Program-made: the position numbers and the translations under genes
In this document: positions 8,702 to 17,102 of the stretch, piece by piece
Numbering within the stretch: position 1 is the first letter of the stretch
Layout: each line of letters opens with the position of its first letter
From: Gammaproteobacteria bacterium
Lineage (GTDB): Bacteria > Pseudomonadota > Gammaproteobacteria > PS1 > Pseudothioglobaceae
Direction: 5' to 3'
NCBI GenBank assembly: GCA_029243595.1
Contig: JAQWRQ010000053.1
Span: 1 to 34,099 of the forward strand
Length of the DNA stretch: 34,099 bases
Notes under the pieces: generated by a model
The model's input: the letters and a program-made list of their open reading frames with translations, nothing else
Database searches by the model: none
Told to the model about the DNA's origin: nothing

Positions 8702-10114
8702 TTACAAGCTGTAATACATTTCGTACTCAACCGGGTGAGTTGCACAACGAAGTGCTGTTACTTCTTCCATCTTAAGATCAATATAAGAATCAATCATGTC
8801 GTCAGTAAATACACCGCCAGCTGTTAAGAAGCCACGATCTGCATCAAGAGCCTCTAGTGCTTGATCAAGTGAAGATGCTACTGTAGGGATCTTAGCTTTG
8901 TCAGCTTCTGACAATTCATATAGATCTTCTGTCGCAGGCGCACCTGGATCAATTTTGTTCTTAATACCGTCAAGGCCGGCCATTAACATTGCAGAGAATG
9001 CAAGGTATGGGTTAGCCGTTGGATCTGGGAAACGTACCTCAATACGCGTGCCTTTAGGGTTTGCAACAAAAGGAATACGAATCGCAGCAGAACGGTTTTT
9101 AGCAGAGTATTGTAAAATCTCTGGTGCTTCAAAACCCGGAACTAAACGCTTGTAAGAGTTAGTTGATGCATTACAAAATGCATTTAACGCTCTTGCGTGC
9201 TTAATAATACCACCAACATAATGTAGAGCCATTTCACTTAAGTTACCGTAAGCACCTTCTTGATAGAATAAGTTTACGCCGTCTTTAGCAATTGATTGGT
9301 GAACGTGCATACCGTTACCGTTGTCACCAACGATAGGCTTAGGCATAAATGTTGCAGTCTTGCCGTATACGTGTGCTACGTTTTGAACACAGTACTTAAG
9401 GATTTGAGTCTCGTCTGCTTTTTTAACCAGTGTGTTAAATAATGCACCGATTTCGTTTTGACCTGCTGTACCCACTTCGTGGTGATGTACTTCAGTTGTA
9501 ACACCCATGCCTTCGATTGCTAAACACATCTCAGCACGTAAATCCATCATTGAGTCAACTGGTGGTACTGGGAAGTAACCGCCTTTAACGCCTGGACGGT
9601 GACCTGTATTGCCACCATCAAAATCGCTACCAGATTCCCAAGCCGCTTCTTCAGAATGCACTGAATAGCTACATGAGCCCATAGTATTGTCGAACTTAAC
9701 CGAATCAAATACAAAAAATTCTGGTTCATTACCAAAATAAGCAACATCACCAATGTTTTGATCTTGCATGTATGCTTCAGCACGCTTAGCAATTGAACGA
9801 GGATCTTTTTCATAACCCTTCATGTCTTCTGGCTCGATAATATCACAACGAACAATCAGTGTAGACTCTTGAGTGAACGGGTCCATAACGCACGCATCTA
9901 AGTCTGGCTGTAGAATCATATCTGATTCATTAATATCTTTCCAACCAGCAATTGAAGAGCCATCAAACATTTGACCTTCTTCAAATTTATCAGCATCAAC
10001 TTGGTGAGCTGGAACACTTACGTGTTGCTCTTTACCTTTAGTATCAGTAAAACGGAAATCAACGAATACAACTTCGTTTTCCTTCATCATCTTCATTACA
10101 TCTTTAGCAGACAT
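8702..10114 (-). CDS. glnA: Glutamine synthetase, type I
   Basis: A 470-residue GlnA, which makes glutamine from glutamate, ammonia and ATP and is the entry point of nitrogen assimilation. Visible motifs: FDGSSIAGW around residues 50-58, EPEFFVFD (metal-binding Glu), [23 protein letters not shown] (ATP and glutamate site), and NRSAAIRIP. Near residue 400 the sequence [10 protein letters not shown] corresponds to the adenylylation loop with its Tyr, so this is probably the type I-beta enzyme controlled by GlnE. Length equals that of the E. coli enzyme. A good ribosome-binding site (AGGAGA) precedes the ATG. A strong terminator follows. The 135-bp upstream region has a palindrome and two possible promoters, so expression is probably independent of tusA. 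Confidence 0.98.
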   Translation of the reverse strand: MSAKDVMKMMKENEVVFVDFRFTDTKGKEQHVSVPAHQVDADKFEEGQMFDGSSIAGWKDINESDMILQPDLDACVMDPFTQESTLIVRCDIIEPEDMKGYEKDPRSIAKRAEAYMQDQNIGDVAYFGNEPEFFVFDSVKFDNTMGSCSYSVHSEEAAWESGSDFDGGNTGHRPGVKGGYFPVPPVDSMMDLRAEMCLAIEGMGVTTEVHHHEVGTAGQNEIGALFNTLVKKADETQILKYCVQNVAHVYGKTATFMPKPIVGDNGNGMHVHQSIAKDGVNLFYQEGAYGNLSEMALHYVGGIIKHARALNAFCNASTNSYKRLVPGFEAPEILQYSAKNRSAAIRIPFVANPKGTRIEVRFPDPTANPYLAFSAMLMAGLDGIKNKIDPGAPATEDLYELSEADKAKIPTVASSLDQALEALDADRGFLTAGGVFTDDMIDSYIDLKMEEVTALRCATHPVEYEMYYSL

Positions 10115-10145
10115 ATCTTCTCCTTTTTTTAACTATTTAATTTGC

Positions 10146-10161
10146 TGACAGTCATTGTCAA
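10146..10161 (-). promoter_or_regulatory. Palindromic element overlapping a TTGACA hexamer upstream of glnA
   Basis: TGACA-GTCAT-TGTCA (10146-10160) has two 5-bp inverted arms. On the minus strand a consensus -35 hexamer TTGACA (10161-10156) uses one arm. The -10 partner is weak: TTAAAT at 15-bp spacing is the best I see. The site is about 31-47 bases upstream of the glnA start codon, a plausible place for an operator. Confidence 0.35.
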
Positions 10162-10202
10162 ACAGAGCTCGCCATTACGATCAAAATTCTTGTTTTTTTA
10201 TT

Positions 10203-10231
10203 GTTATATTATGAAAAACTGTTATTTACAA
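10203..10231 (-). promoter_or_regulatory. Candidate sigma-70 promoter for glnA
   Basis: On the minus strand TTGTAA (10231-10226), 17 bases, TATAAC (10208-10203): 4/6 and 5/6 consensus matches at ideal spacing. It would give a leader of about 80 bases that contains the palindrome at 10146-10160. Confidence 0.35.
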
Positions 10232-10249
10232 TAAAAACAGCGACTTATT

Positions 10250-10474
10250 CTACCCTATTTTCTCTACAAGTAAAATAATCTCATCAGTTTTTTCATGAAT
10301 TTCAACGACTTTGTGGCCATGCACTTTACACCAAGCAGGTATGTCATGTAGTACGCCCGGATCCGTAGCAATCATCTCAATTAAATCGCCATTATTGATG
10401 GCGTTAATCATCTCACCTAAACGTATTACTGGCATCGGACAAAGTAGGCGTTTAGCGTCAATAGTGTGCTTCAT
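10250..10474 (-). CDS. tusA: TusA-family sulfur carrier protein
   Basis: A 74-residue SirA/TusA-like protein. The conserved active-site motif LCPMPVIRL places the persulfide-carrying cysteine at residue 12 (CPxP). TusA proteins pass sulfane sulfur between enzymes, for 2-thiouridine in tRNA and, in sulfur oxidisers, towards the rDsr or Hdr-like pathway; which applies here cannot be told. I start it at ATG 10472-10474 because GGAG lies nine bases upstream; a longer reading frame would need a TTG at 10495 inside that ribosome-binding site. It is the last gene of xerC-tsaC-hemF-tusA, 42 bp after hemF. The partners tusBCD and tusE, or dsr genes, are not in the window. Confidence 0.85.
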   Translation of the reverse strand: MKHTIDAKRLLCPMPVIRLGEMINAINNGDLIEMIATDPGVLHDIPAWCKVHGHKVVEIHEKTDEIILLVEKIG

Positions 10475-10516
10475 CTTTTTTTTCTCCACTCCCAAGCCTT
10501 GCTTGTGAGTAAAAAT

Positions 10517-11428
10517 TTATAAATTAATATCAAGCCAATCTTGAGGCTTGATATAGCGTTCATACAGCTCGTGCTCGGGGGTGCCAGGCTCGGGGGTGTA
10601 TTGGTATTCCCAGCGTACAAGTGGTGGTAACGACATAAGAATTGACTCAGTGCGGCCACCGGTTTGTAGGCCAAACAAAGTGCCACGGTCGTACACCAGA
10701 TTAAACTCTACATAGCGGCCACGACGGTATAGCTGAAACTGTCTTTCATGATCACCAAACGGTGTGTCTTTACGACGTTCAACAATCGGTCGATAAGCTT
10801 TAATATAACTATTACCCACACTTTGCATAAAAGCAAAACATTCATCAAACCCACCTTGGTTAAGATCGTCAAAAAACAAGCCACCAATACCACGCTGTTC
10901 ATCACGATGCTTCATGTAAAAATAATCATCACACCATTTTTTATATTTTGGATACACCTCGACACCAAATGGATCACAAGCATCTTTAGCAGTTTGATGC
11001 CATAAAATCGCATCTTCATCAAAACCGTAATAAGGGGTAAGATCAAAGCCACCACCAAACCACCAGATAGGGTCTTCACCTTCTTTTTCTGCAATAAAGA
11101 AACGCACATTGGCATGTGAAGTTGGCACATATGGATTGTGCGGGTGGATCACCAATGAGACACCTAAAGCACTAAAGCTACGCCCTGCTAACTCTGGGCG
11201 TAATGCTGTCGCTGAAGCCGGCATGTTGTCGCCATGGACGATAGAAAAGTTAACGCCTGCTTGTTCAAACACAGTGCCATCAGTCAGTACACGGGTAAGG
11301 CCGCCACCAGCACCGTTTTCTTTTTCCCAGTTGTCTTTGATAAAACTGGCTTTGCCATCTACTTGCTCTAATTGGTCGCAAATATCTTGTTGCAAACCTA
11401 ATAAATAAGCCTTAACTTGGTCGATCAT
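10517..11428 (-). CDS. hemF: Oxygen-dependent coproporphyrinogen-III oxidase
   Basis: A 303-residue HemF, which oxidatively decarboxylates coproporphyrinogen III to protoporphyrinogen IX with O2 in haem synthesis. Motifs are unmistakable: [67 protein letters not shown] and [13 protein letters not shown], with the C-terminal [13 protein letters not shown] block. Full length for the family. The enzyme needs oxygen, so the organism makes haem at least under oxic or microoxic conditions; an oxygen-independent HemN may exist elsewhere. The ATG overlaps the tsaC stop by four bases (ATGA). Confidence 0.97.
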   Translation of the reverse strand: MIDQVKAYLLGLQQDICDQLEQVDGKASFIKDNWEKENGAGGGLTRVLTDGTVFEQAGVNFSIVHGDNMPASATALRPELAGRSFSALGVSLVIHPHNPYVPTSHANVRFFIAEKEGEDPIWWFGGGFDLTPYYGFDEDAILWHQTAKDACDPFGVEVYPKYKKWCDDYFYMKHRDEQRGIGGLFFDDLNQGGFDECFAFMQSVGNSYIKAYRPIVERRKDTPFGDHERQFQLYRRGRYVEFNLVYDRGTLFGLQTGGRTESILMSLPPLVRWEYQYTPEPGTPEHELYERYIKPQDWLDINL

Positions 11429-11961
11429 CTGAGTTGCTCTCCAGTGTCTAAATTAATTATTCTTGATGGTGGGTTATTATAGTTTCGTGGTGCGATGATA
11501 AAATCTAATTCTTGCTTAAAAAATACATTCAACTGCAACACGCTAGTTGCGCTATTTTTACCGCTAATATTGGCACTGGTAGAAACCAAAGCGCTGTTGC
11601 TTGCTTGACATAGTTTTGTAATCAAAGGGTCGTTAGTCAGCCTAAGGGCAATGGTATCAAACTCGCCAGTCAATAACTTAGAAGTATGTTGATTGGCTTC
11701 AAGTAAATACGTTGTCGAGGTGTTGCCTACTTTAATTTTATCCAGTTTTGATGCGTCTTCCACGTAACCATGAAAGTGTCTCACGTCACTAGCCAATAAA
11801 ATCATCCCCTTATTAATTGAGCGATGCTTAAGTTGCAAAATACGCTGCATAGATTGCTCAAAACAAGGCAAACAAGCCAAGCCTTGAATGGTGTCAGTTG
11901 GGTGTGAAATCACCCCGCCTGCTTTTAAATGCTGCACTGCTAATCTGGCTTTAAAGCTCAT
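11425..11961 (-). CDS. tsaC: Threonylcarbamoyl-AMP synthase TsaC (Sua5/YciO/YrdC family)
   Basis: TsaC makes threonylcarbamoyl-AMP from threonine, bicarbonate and ATP, the first step of the t6A37 modification of ANN-decoding tRNAs. I see [16 protein letters not shown] (substrate pocket), [17 protein letters not shown] with the KxR-type motif, IALRLTND and the signature [11 protein letters not shown] chose ATG 11959-11961 (178 residues): it overlaps the xerC stop as ATGA and aligns with E. coli TsaC; an upstream ATG at 11988 would add nine residues and a 31-bp overlap. The segment between the KGM block and the TGEFD block is shorter than usual, and the WPGPxT motif of most relatives is replaced by a sequence starting [10 protein letters not shown]. 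The gene remains recognisably TsaC. Confidence 0.9.
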   Translation of the reverse strand: MSFKARLAVQHLKAGGVISHPTDTIQGLACLPCFEQSMQRILQLKHRSINKGMILLASDVRHFHGYVEDASKLDKIKVGNTSTTYLLEANQHTSKLLTGEFDTIALRLTNDPLITKLCQASNSALVSTSANISGKNSATSVLQLNVFFKQELDFIIAPRNYNNPPSRIINLDTGEQLR

Positions 11962-12836
11962 GATGTTTTTTTGGCTCTTGGGTGGCATTGATCATAAACT
12001 TTAGAGAGCTCTAAAAAATCAAGATGTGTGTACACCTGGGTTGATTTAATACTTTCATGACCCAAAAAATCTTGCACAGAACGCAGGTCGTGGCTTGATT
12101 GTAAAAAGTGTGTTGCTGCTGCATGACGCAACATGTGTGGATGTACATTAATTTTAATACCAACCTCAAGCGCGCGTTTTTTTACCATTTCTTGCACGGC
12201 TCTCACGCTGATTCTAAGCTGTCGATTATTTAAAAATAGGGCTTCTTTGATAGTATCTACTTTTTGTAAATAATGGCCAATCGCCCTTTGGGCAGATTCA
12301 CCTAATGGTGTATGACGCATCTTACTACCCTTACCCATCACACTCAAAAACCCTTGTTCATTATCAATATCGCTCACATCAAGGTTAACCAGCTCTGAAA
12401 CACGAAGCCCACACGAATAAATAACTTCAATAATAGCCACATCACGAAGCTCTGAAAATGATTTAGACCTTGGGTTAAGCATGAGTGTTAATTGACCGTA
12501 GTCAAGTGTTTTTGGCAGATTTTGGCCAATCTTAGGCGGTTGCAATCCTAGCGCGCAGTTACTCGACAAATAACCCTGATTAACAAGATAAGTTAAAAAC
12601 CCACGAATAGAAGACAAGTGACGACGAATGGTACGGCCACTACTATTGGCGTGGCGCATTTTCATTACCAATAAATTCAAGTGCTCGCTGGTGAGCTTAA
12701 TCCAGCTATCAACACCCTGCTGGTTTGCAAAGCTTAGCAGTTGTTGCAAGTCACGTTGATAAGCTTGCTGAGTATTTAATGCGTAGTGTCTTTCCACTCG
12801 CAAATACAACATAAACTGTGTAATTTGTTTTTTCAC
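11958..12836 (-). CDS. xerC: Site-specific tyrosine recombinase XerC
   Basis: A 292-residue tyrosine recombinase. With XerD it resolves chromosome dimers at dif near FtsK. All catalytic residues are visible: Arg145 in SCGLRVSEL, Lys172 in MGKGSK, His234 and Arg237 in HPHMLRH, His260 in LGHES and the nucleophile Tyr269 in STQVYTHLDF. The N-terminal SAM-like DNA-binding domain covers about residues 1-85. The C-terminal VYDQCHPRAKK is characteristic of XerC rather than XerD. The start is GTG (12834-12836) with no clear ribosome-binding site; the next ATG, at codon 9, would cut into the first helix. The chromosomal context with tsaC and hemF, and the absence of att-like repeats, argue against a phage integrase. 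Confidence 0.93.
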   Translation of the reverse strand: MKKQITQFMLYLRVERHYALNTQQAYQRDLQQLLSFANQQGVDSWIKLTSEHLNLLVMKMRHANSSGRTIRRHLSSIRGFLTYLVNQGYLSSNCALGLQPPKIGQNLPKTLDYGQLTLMLNPRSKSFSELRDVAIIEVIYSCGLRVSELVNLDVSDIDNEQGFLSVMGKGSKMRHTPLGESAQRAIGHYLQKVDTIKEALFLNNRQLRISVRAVQEMVKKRALEVGIKINVHPHMLRHAAATHFLQSSHDLRSVQDFLGHESIKSTQVYTHLDFLELSKVYDQCHPRAKKTS

Positions 12837-12861
12837 TTGAATTTTAAAACTTTGCCCATAT
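12836..12861 (+). promoter_or_regulatory. Candidate sigma-32 heat-shock promoter of htpG
   Basis: Plus strand CTTGAA (12836-12841), 13 bases, then CCCATAT (12855-12861). The RpoH consensus is CTTGAA with about 13-14 bases to CCCCATNT; here the first C of the -10 is G and spacing is one short if it is counted. Transcription would start near 12868, 28 bases before the htpG ATG, which has AGGA at a good distance. Confidence 0.6.
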
Positions 12862-12895
12862 CAATGTATTTTACGCACAAAACAGGAATAAACAA

Positions 12896-14749
12896 ATGGC
12901 GACAAAACAAACACATGCTTTTCAAACCGAGGTCTCTCAACTCCTACATTTAATGATTCACTCTTTGTATTCTAACAAAGAAATCTTTCTAAGAGAATTA
13001 GTCTCTAATGCATCAGACGCCATTGATAAACTTAAGTTTGAATCTCTGTCAAATGACGCTTTAGTTGAAGGCAAAGAAGAGTTGAAAATTCATGTGGGTG
13101 TCGACAAAGACGCTGGCACTATTACGATTAGTGATAACGGTATCGGCATGAACGAAGAGGAAGTAATGGCCAATATTGGTACTATTGCTAACTCTGGTAC
13201 CAAAAAATTCCTGCAAAGTCTTGATGAAAAACAAGCTGAAGATTCAAATCTAATTGGTCAATTTGGTGTGGGATTTTATTCAGCTTTCATTGTGGCTGAT
13301 GAAGTAACACTTACTACGCGTAAAGCCGGAGATGATAAAGCCAATGGTACGGTTTGGACTTCAAAAGGCGAAGGCGACTATTCACTAGAAACCACTAATG
13401 TAGAAGATTTTGGTACTACAATCACACTACATATTAAAGATGATGAAAAAGAGTTTTTAGATGATTATCGCTTACGTGGCATTATTTCAAAATACTCTGA
13501 TCACATCACTGTACCAATTATGATGATCAAAGCCTCTGAAGAAGAAAGCGATACGATTGAATATGAAACGGTTAATAAGGCCAACGCTTTTTGGACGCAA
13601 GACAAAAAAGAACTTAAGCAAGAAGATTATGATGAATTTTACAAATCTTTAACGTATGACTTTGAAGCGCCATTAACTCAAATGCATAACCGTGTTGAGG
13701 GCAAGCTAGATTACACGTCATTACTATTTATCCCATCAAAAGCACCATTCGACATGTGGGAGCCAAAGCGCAAAGGTGGCATTAAGCTTTACGCTAAGCG
13801 CGTATTCATCATGGAAGACAATGAAGAACTAATGCCAATGTATTTACGCTTTATCAAAGGTGTAATCGACACGGCTGATTTATCATTAAACGTTTCTCGT
13901 GAGATCTTACAGGGTAATAAAGTTGTTGATACCATTCGCAAAGCTTCGGTTTCTCGCATATTAAAAGAGCTTGAAAAAATGGCAAAAAACAAGCCAGAGA
14001 AATACGCTTCTTTCTGGAAAGAATTTGGCATGGTGATGAAAGAAGGTGTGGTTGAAGATCATAGTAATAAAGATAAGATTGCCTCTCTTTTACGTTTTGC
14101 CACGACTAAATCGGATGGTGAAAACCAAACCGTATCACTAGCTGATTACATAGAGCGTATGGGTAAAGATCAAAAAGACATCTACTATGTTACTGCCGAA
14201 ACTTACAGTGCTGCTAAAGGCTCGCCTCATTTAGAAATCTTCAAACAAAAAGACATTGAAGTATTATTACTTTCTGATCGTGTTGACGAGTGGATGGTAA
14301 ACAACTTCACAGAGTTTGAAGGCAAGAATCTTAAATCAATAGCCAAAGGTGACCTGCAAGATTTAGACTCTAAAGAAGAAAAAGAAGAGAAAGAAAAAAC
14401 CGCTGAAGGTTACAAAGATACGCTAGAAAAAATGCAAACCGTCTTAGAGGCACAAGTTAAAGAAGTGAAGATTTCTAATCGTCTCAGCGAATCCCCTTCT
14501 TGTTTAGTTGCTGATGAAAATGAGATGGGTGGCAACATGGAAAGAATTATGGCTTCTCTTGGTCAAGACGTACCCGAGACTAAGCCAATTCTTGAAATCA
14601 ATCCAACTCACCCACTGGTTGAAAAACTAAAAACCAAAGTTGATGAAGATGTTGTTAAAGTCTTATTTGATCAAGCAGTACTAGCAGAAGGCGGTCAGCT
14701 TAAAGACCCAGCTGAATTTGTGAAACGCATGAATAAGCTGATTACCTAA
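12896..14749 (+). CDS. htpG: Molecular chaperone HtpG (bacterial Hsp90)
   Basis: A 617-residue cytoplasmic Hsp90 homologue. The N-terminal GHKL ATPase domain (about residues 1-215) begins with the family signature YSNKEIFLRELVSNASDA and includes ISDNGIGM and IGQFGVGFYSAF, the ATP-binding loops. The middle domain contains YAKRVFIMED and LNVSREILQ with the catalytic Arg. The C-terminal dimerisation domain follows a charged stretch (SKEEKEEKEKT, near residue 500). Length is close to the 624 residues of E. coli HtpG, and there is no eukaryote-like MEEVD tail. It is a single-gene transcript between a heat-shock-like promoter and a strong terminator, which fits stress control. Upstream xerC is divergent and downstream trmJ is convergent. 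Confidence 0.98.
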   Translation: MATKQTHAFQTEVSQLLHLMIHSLYSNKEIFLRELVSNASDAIDKLKFESLSNDALVEGKEELKIHVGVDKDAGTITISDNGIGMNEEEVMANIGTIANSGTKKFLQSLDEKQAEDSNLIGQFGVGFYSAFIVADEVTLTTRKAGDDKANGTVWTSKGEGDYSLETTNVEDFGTTITLHIKDDEKEFLDDYRLRGIISKYSDHITVPIMMIKASEEESDTIEYETVNKANAFWTQDKKELKQEDYDEFYKSLTYDFEAPLTQMHNRVEGKLDYTSLLFIPSKAPFDMWEPKRKGGIKLYAKRVFIMEDNEELMPMYLRFIKGVIDTADLSLNVSREILQGNKVVDTIRKASVSRILKELEKMAKNKPEKYASFWKEFGMVMKEGVVEDHSNKDKIASLLRFATTKSDGENQTVSLADYIERMGKDQKDIYYVTAETYSAAKGSPHLEIFKQKDIEVLLLSDRVDEWMVNNFTEFEGKNLKSIAKGDLQDLDSKEEKEEKEKTAEGYKDTLEKMQTVLEAQVKEVKISNRLSESPSCLVADENEMGGNMERIMASLGQDVPETKPILEINPTHPLVEKLKTKVDEDVVKVLFDQAVLAEGGQLKDPAEFVKRMNKLIT

Positions 14750-14770
14750 TTAAAAATCACCAATTCAATA

Positions 14771-14799
14771 AAAAAGCCCGATTTATTTCGGGCTTTTTT
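14771..14799. terminator. Bidirectional Rho-independent terminator between htpG and trmJ
   Basis: Inverted repeat AAAAAGCCCGA (14771-14781) / TCGGGCTTTTT (14788-14798) with a six-base loop. It has a T-run on both strands, so it can serve htpG (plus) and trmJ (minus). The trmJ stop codon (14798-14800) lies at its right edge, so trmJ transcripts are terminated immediately after the reading frame. Confidence 0.88.
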
Positions 14800-15538
14800 A
14801 TTTTTTAAAAGGCTTAATATTTCTTAAAATTCCTCTAAAGATAGCTACTTCTTCTTTTTCAGGCTCCGCCCTACCGAAGAAACGGCGTAAGCGTCGCATT
14901 AGTAATTCTTTAGGGCGTTTTTCTTCAAAATAGTCAATATGCTCTAGCACTTGCGCAAGGTGTGCGTAAAAGCCTTCTACTTCGTCGTAGCTGGCTATTT
15001 CATTAGTGCTTTTTTCAAATTCTGTAGTGGTGTTATAAACGTAGTTTTGGTAAGCAAAAACTTGAATAGCCGAGGCGACATTGAGTGAGAAATAATTAGG
15101 GTTGCCCGGAATGGTCATCAGTATTTGACACAAGTCCAGCTCTTCATTGCTTAGGCCTGAATTTTCAGTTCCAAACACTACAGCCACTTCTTGCTTATCA
15201 ACTGACGTAGTTTTTTGAATCTCACTACAAGCGCCAACCACATCCATTTGTTTCCACTTAATATTGCGCTGGCGAGCGCTAGCACCAATCACTAAATGCG
15301 CACCTTGTAAAGCATCTTCAAGCGTTTCACAGACCACAGCATCGGTTAGGATATCATCTGCCCCGCTTGCTCTAGCAGTTGCTACAGCGGATGGATGAGT
15401 CTTCGGATTAACCAAATAAAGCTTAGACAGATTCATATTTTTCATTGCGCGTGCAGCCGCACCAATATTGCCAGGCTCGGTAGTATTAACCATAACCACT
15501 CTCACGCTATCAAAGGTATAATTTGTGTCTTTTTGCAT
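14798..15538 (-). CDS. trmJ: tRNA (cytidine/uridine-2'-O-)-methyltransferase TrmJ
   Basis: A 246-residue SPOUT-class methyltransferase that 2'-O-methylates position 32 of several tRNAs using S-adenosylmethionine. The N-terminal VVMVNTTEPGNIGAAARAMKN is the signature of TrmH/TrmJ enzymes; VFGTENSGLSNEELDLC and IPGNPNYFSLNVASAIQVFAY form the trefoil knot and SAM site (family motifs 2 and 3). The helical C-terminal extension (about residues 165-246) with FYAHLAQVLEHIDYF is typical of TrmJ. It starts 14 bp from suhB on the opposite strand. In many gammaproteobacteria trmJ and suhB are likewise divergent neighbours, which supports both calls. Confidence 0.93.
   Translation of the reverse strand: MQKDTNYTFDSVRVVMVNTTEPGNIGAAARAMKNMNLSKLYLVNPKTHPSAVATARASGADDILTDAVVCETLEDALQGAHLVIGASARQRNIKWKQMDVVGACSEIQKTTSVDKQEVAVVFGTENSGLSNEELDLCQILMTIPGNPNYFSLNVASAIQVFAYQNYVYNTTTEFEKSTNEIASYDEVEGFYAHLAQVLEHIDYFEEKRPKELLMRRLRRFFGRAEPEKEEVAIFRGILRNIKPFKK
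15517..15522 (+). promoter_or_regulatory. Candidate -10 box for suhB inside the trmJ 5' end
   Basis: A perfect TATAAT on the plus strand lies about 30 bases before the suhB ATG. No good -35 hexamer is found 16-18 bases upstream. Because the divergent gap is only 14 bp, the suhB promoter must overlap trmJ codons. Confidence 0.35.
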
Positions 15539-15552
15539 TTGTCTATTTAATT

Positions 15553-16356
15553 ATGAATCCTACGCTTAATATTGCCGTTAAAGCCGCCCGAAAAGCTGGT
15601 GACATCATTCTTAGATATCACAATCAGATTGATCTTTTAACGATTGAAAACAAAGCCGCTAATGACTTTGTCTCAGAAGTTGATAAAGCTGCTGAAGACG
15701 CCATTATAGACGAGTTGAAATATGCCTTTCCTGATCATTCAATCTTAGGTGAAGAAAACGGTGAAATCGTTGGCAAAGATAAACGCTTTGTTTGGATACT
15801 TGATCCTTTAGATGGTACAACTAATTATTTACATGGTTTTCCACAATACGCTGTATCAATAGCATTGTATGAAAACGATGAGCCTACGCATGCTGTAGTT
15901 TATGACCCATTTAAAGAAGAGATGTTTACCGCCGCCAAAGGTGAAGGTGCGTACTTAAACGAACAAAGAATTCGCATTACTGGTGCCGATGGATTTGAAA
16001 ATACTTTAATCGGCACTGGCTTCCCATTTAAAGAGCCACAGCACTTAGATGCTTATTTAGCTATGTTTAAAGCAATCCACCCACAAGTAGCTGGTATTCG
16101 ACGCGCAGGCTCTGCTGCACTTGATTTGGCTTACTTAGCTGCCGGTCGACTGGATGGTTTTTGGGAAATCAAGCTCAATATTTGGGACATTGCCGCTGGT
16201 GTGCTTTTGGTTAAAGAAGCTGGTGGTTATGTGGGTGATTTTTCAGGCCGTGATAAATACCTAGAAACTGGCAATGTAGTAGCAGGCAGTGAAAAAGTAT
16301 TTAAAGCGATTCTAAAAACCATTCACCCACATTTAACGCCAGACTTACAACGCTAG
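15553..16356 (+). CDS. suhB: Inositol-1-monophosphatase family protein SuhB
   Basis: A 267-residue protein, exactly the length of E. coli SuhB. Metal- and substrate-binding motifs are DKAAED, GEENGE (around residue 70), WILDPLDGTTNYLHG (around 85-99) and WDIAAGVLLVKEAGG near residue 215. SuhB hydrolyses inositol and related monophosphates and, in E. coli, joins the rRNA antitermination complex with NusB and other Nus factors. I chose ATG 15553-15555 because MNPTLNIAVKAARKAGD matches the conserved N terminus; an upstream ATG at 15523 would add ten unrelated hydrophobic residues and overlap trmJ. Its TAG stop shares the palindrome CTAG (16353-16356) with the stop of the convergent SDR gene. Confidence 0.95.
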   Translation: MNPTLNIAVKAARKAGDIILRYHNQIDLLTIENKAANDFVSEVDKAAEDAIIDELKYAFPDHSILGEENGEIVGKDKRFVWILDPLDGTTNYLHGFPQYAVSIALYENDEPTHAVVYDPFKEEMFTAAKGEGAYLNEQRIRITGADGFENTLIGTGFPFKEPQHLDAYLAMFKAIHPQVAGIRRAGSAALDLAYLAAGRLDGFWEIKLNIWDIAAGVLLVKEAGGYVGDFSGRDKYLETGNVVAGSEKVFKAILKTIHPHLTPDLQR

Positions 16357-17102
16357 TCTTCTAGCGTTAATTGCTCGCCGTTTAAGGCTTTAGCACTCTC
16401 ACTCATCAAATATACAATTGCTGGTGACATGGTCTCTGGTAATGGGTTTTTTTCTATATTTTCTGCTGGGTAGGCGATTTGTCGCATCTTGGTGCGCATA
16501 CGTTTTGGATCGAGTGAATTAACTTTAATATTGGTTTTTTCTAGCTCTTCTGATAGAGTTTTGCTCAAGCCTTCAATGGCAAATTTACTCACGCCATACG
16601 CACCCCAATAAGCACGAGCATCACGCCCGACTGAGGATGATAAAAATAGTACACGAGCATCGTCTGATTTATTCAAAACTGGAATTAAAAACTGCGTGAG
16701 CATAAAGGGCGCATTGACATTGATCTGCATTGTTGAATACCATAGCTTAATATCATATTGCTCGATTGGCATCATCGTACCAATAATGCCGGCATTGTGA
16801 ATAAGACCGTCAAGCTGACCAAAGTGCTCTAATAAATTCGCTTGCAGTTGCTCATAATGTTCAGGCGTTGCCCCTTCTAAATCAAGCGGGTATAACACTG
16901 GTTCTTGATAACCTGCATCAACCACTTCATCATAAGTGGTTTCTAGTGAGCCTAAATCACGACCAAGCATAATCACTGTTGCACCTGCTTTAGCTAAATC
17001 AAATGTCATTGCGCGCCCAAAGCCACGATTAGCGCCAGTCACTAAAATAACTTTGTCTTTTAATTCGCCTTCAGTAATATTGTAATTGGTTGAGATATCC
17101 AT
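16353..17102 (-). CDS. yciK: YciK-like short-chain dehydrogenase/reductase
   Basis: A 249-residue classical SDR. The Rossmann nucleotide-binding TGANRGFGRA is at about residues 20-29; HNAG is the structural motif; INVNAPFMLTQFLIPVL and LFLSSSVGRDARAYWGAYGVSKFA provide the catalytic Ser, Tyr and Lys. The block around NVNA-FMLTQ and SSSVGR resembles E. coli YciK closely. The substrate of YciK is not established. One difference: the usual NPGGTRT after the last core strand reads DPKRMRTKMR here. It starts on the last base of the rmuC stop (TAATG) and so is the last gene of HAD phosphatase-rmuC-SDR. In Pseudomonas a yciK gene follows the MurNAc-6-phosphate phosphatase gene mupP, which bears on the identity of the HAD protein upstream. 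Confidence 0.82.
   Translation of the reverse strand: MDISTNYNITEGELKDKVILVTGANRGFGRAMTFDLAKAGATVIMLGRDLGSLETTYDEVVDAGYQEPVLYPLDLEGATPEHYEQLQANLLEHFGQLDGLIHNAGIIGTMMPIEQYDIKLWYSTMQINVNAPFMLTQFLIPVLNKSDDARVLFLSSSVGRDARAYWGAYGVSKFAIEGLSKTLSEELEKTNIKVNSLDPKRMRTKMRQIAYPAENIEKNPLPETMSPAIVYLMSESAKALNGEQLTLED

Noticed and set aside
10150-10185. Possible sigma-54 promoter (TGGCGAG...) upstream of glnA
   Set aside because: TGGC is present, but the GC of the -12 element is missing at the required spacing and no NtrC site is seen.
11958-12836. Tyrosine recombinase as sign of a mobile element
   Set aside because: The C-terminal VYDQCHPRAKK and the catalytic residues identify chromosomal XerC. It is embedded in a housekeeping operon without att repeats, tRNA or cargo genes.
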